Origin: an uncultured Methylococcaceae bacterium
GTDB taxonomy: Bacteria; Pseudomonadota; Gammaproteobacteria; Methylococcales; Methylomonadaceae
Direction: 5' to 3'
Assembly (NCBI GenBank): GCA_903903765.1
Contig: CAIVAH010000076.1
Span: forward strand, 1 to 8,712
DNA length: 8,712 nucleotides
Numbering within the stretch: position 1 is the stretch's first letter; each line of letters starts with the position of its first letter. The notes beneath the pieces were generated by a model. The model did not search any database and was not told the origin of the DNA. It worked only from the letters and a program-made list of their open reading frames with translations. Both the position numbers and the translations under genes were made by a program. Shown here piece after piece: positions 7,984 to 8,712 of this stretch.

Positions 7984-8276
7984 TAAAACGATTTGGTTTA
8001 CCTTATTGACTAGTATTGAATAGAAAATCATGCTGAGAAAACACCAAAATAGTTATAACTGGCTATATTACAAATTGCTTAATAGCACCATAGGTAAACA
8101 ATCTATTCATTAAATTGCGACAATAACAAGCAGAATAGTCATCAAAAGCCCAATTCCTAGAAAGATTAAGGCTATATCAAGTTAAATTACTCAACTATTC
8201 CAATTTTTTTAAGTATTTACTAGCTTGTAAGGCTTTTGAATGACTAAAACGGGTGTATTGCGGACTATGATTTGTA

Positions 8277-8282
8277 TATACT
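8277..8282 (+). promoter_or_regulatory. Candidate -10 box for aceE
   Basis: TATACT matches the sigma-70 -10 at 5/6 positions and lies 71 bp before the aceE ATG. The nearest -35-like hexamer, TTGCGG (8258-8263), is only 13 bp away, too close. Using the overlapping TACTAT (8279-8284) gives 15 bp but a poorer box. The promoter assignment is therefore weak. Confidence 0.25.
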
Positions 8283-8294
8283 ATTACACGTTAA

Positions 8295-8315
8295 CAAGAC
8301 ATTTAGACTGTCTTG
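8295..8315. promoter_or_regulatory. Interrupted inverted repeat in the aceE leader
   Basis: CAAGACA (8295-8301) and TGTCTTG (8309-8315) are perfect 7-bp arms around a 7-base centre. If transcription starts just after the -10-like box at 8277-8282, this lies at the beginning of the message, where it could act as a repressor roadblock or a leader hairpin. It does not match the PdhR operator pattern (TTGGT, 3 bp, ACCAA) known for enterobacterial aceE. Confidence 0.35.
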
Positions 8316-8353
8316 ACACTAGCCATGCCTAACTCGTCCCAAAAGGATCATAC

Positions 8354-8712
8354 ATGAACAACAGCTTAATTTCAGAAATTACCGGACAAAATGATATTGA
8401 TCCAATAGAGACAAAAGAATGGATTGAAGCGCTGCAGGCGGTCTTAGAACAAGATGGTAGCGAACGGGCCCACTTTCTGATTGAACAGCTCGTTGCAGCA
8501 ACAAGACATTCAGGCTTCGACATCCCCTTTAGTGCCAACACCGCGTATATCAATACCATCCCCGTTTCACGACAAGCTCAATTCCCCGGCGACCCTACTA
8601 TAGAACAAAAGATCCGTTCTTATGTGCGCTGGAATGCCATGATGATGGTATTAAGAGCCAACAAATATACCAATGTGGGTGGACATATTGCCAGCTTTGC
8701 GTCGGCAGCTAC
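8354..8712 (+). CDS. aceE: Pyruvate dehydrogenase E1 component, homodimeric type (3' truncated by window)
   Basis: The ThDP-dependent E1 subunit of the cytosolic pyruvate dehydrogenase complex, which decarboxylates pyruvate and acetylates the E2 lipoyl groups. Only 119 complete codons of an expected near-890 are present; the frame is open to the window edge. The N-terminus follows E. coli AceE closely: DPIET (16-20), AxYINTIPV (64-71), IRSYVRWNAMMMVLRANK (87-104) and GGHIASFASAA (109-119), where H111 corresponds to the active-site His106 of the E. coli enzyme. The ATG at 8354-8356 is well supported: AAGGA at 8343-8347 lies 6 bases upstream and the protein start agrees with the family. No pdhR-like regulator gene precedes it; its neighbour is the divergent proS. 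E2 (aceF) and E3 (lpd) would be expected downstream, outside the window. Confidence 0.96.
   Translation, partial: MNNSLISEITGQNDIDPIETKEWIEALQAVLEQDGSERAHFLIEQLVAATRHSGFDIPFSANTAYINTIPVSRQAQFPGDPTIEQKIRSYVRWNAMMMVLRANKYTNVGGHIASFASAA

Larger units (their letters stand above)
7908..8353. other. Divergent intergenic region between proS and aceE
   Basis: This 446-bp AT-rich stretch separates two divergent genes. It contains a possible proS promoter with an inverted repeat over its -35 box (7941-7983) and, near the other end, a -10-like box, a 21-bp inverted repeat and a Shine-Dalgarno for aceE. In the middle (about 8010-8250) I see only short open frames of under 30 codons without convincing start signals, an AGTTATAACT palindrome near 8051 and a T7 run near 8203. 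No tRNA, known riboswitch or mobile-element end is recognisable. A small RNA cannot be excluded by eye. Confidence 0.6.

Noticed and set aside
7990..8005. PdhR-like operator upstream of aceE (TTGGTTTACC)
   Set aside because: The half-sites are spaced by 2 bp instead of 3, the outer bases do not match, and it lies about 350 bp from aceE.
7935..8009. 24-codon plus-strand frame with AAGGA 8 bases upstream
   Set aside because: It has a fair Shine-Dalgarno, but it overlaps the likely proS promoter and inverted repeat, has no visible promoter and encodes no recognisable motif. AAGGA is common by chance in AT-rich DNA.
8030..8113. 27-codon plus-strand frame in the proS-aceE gap
   Set aside because: No Shine-Dalgarno, no motif, and within the length expected by chance.
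8313..8318. TTGACA as -35 box of an aceE promoter
   Set aside because: No -10 box occurs at 15-19 bp, and a start there would fall on or beyond the Shine-Dalgarno.
8329..8559. 76-aa minus-strand frame at the right edge
   Set aside because: It lies opposite the start of aceE, which has a clear family match and Shine-Dalgarno; the minus-strand peptide resembles nothing.

Overview
The window comes from an AT-rich bacterial chromosome (roughly 35-45 % GC on lines I sampled by eye). It is most likely gammaproteobacterial: the prolyl-tRNA synthetase, the large homodimeric-type pyruvate dehydrogenase E1, the CorB/YfjD-type protein and the GH17-GT2 glucan synthase all resemble proteins of that class. 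I cannot place it at genus level. Most of the window is housekeeping and envelope metabolism. I found no IS element, phage gene, CRISPR array, tRNA or rRNA.

Layout: (1) 1-549, plus strand: the C-terminal end of a secreted RTX protein with a serralysin-type C-domain. (2) 544-6023, minus strand, read right to left: a CorB/YfjD-type DUF21-CBS membrane protein (4773-6023, TTG start), a 93-bp gap, a membrane beta-glucan synthase fusing a GH17 domain to a GT2 domain (2073-4679), an 11-bp gap, and a class I iron-sulfur fumarase (544-2061). The RTX gene and the fumarase gene converge and share the six bases TTATAA for their two stop codons. (3) 6024-6197: an intergenic region with a perfect 26-bp palindrome, probably the proS terminator, and a possible promoter for the CorB-like gene. 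(4) 6198-7907, minus strand: proS with an intact editing domain. (5) 7908-8353: a 446-bp divergent intergenic region with two perfect interrupted inverted repeats, one over a possible proS promoter and one in the aceE leader. (6) 8354-8712, plus strand: the first 119 codons of aceE, cut by the window edge.

How the genes relate: the glucan synthase and fumarase genes are close enough to share a transcript, although one makes an envelope or exopolysaccharide and the other is a TCA-cycle enzyme. The CorB-like gene may be read into the same transcript or separately. proS and aceE diverge and probably have their own promoters. I see no convincing undescribed multi-gene system. The points most worth checking are the GH17-GT2 fusion, the glucan synthase-fumarase pairing and the inverted repeats in the control regions.
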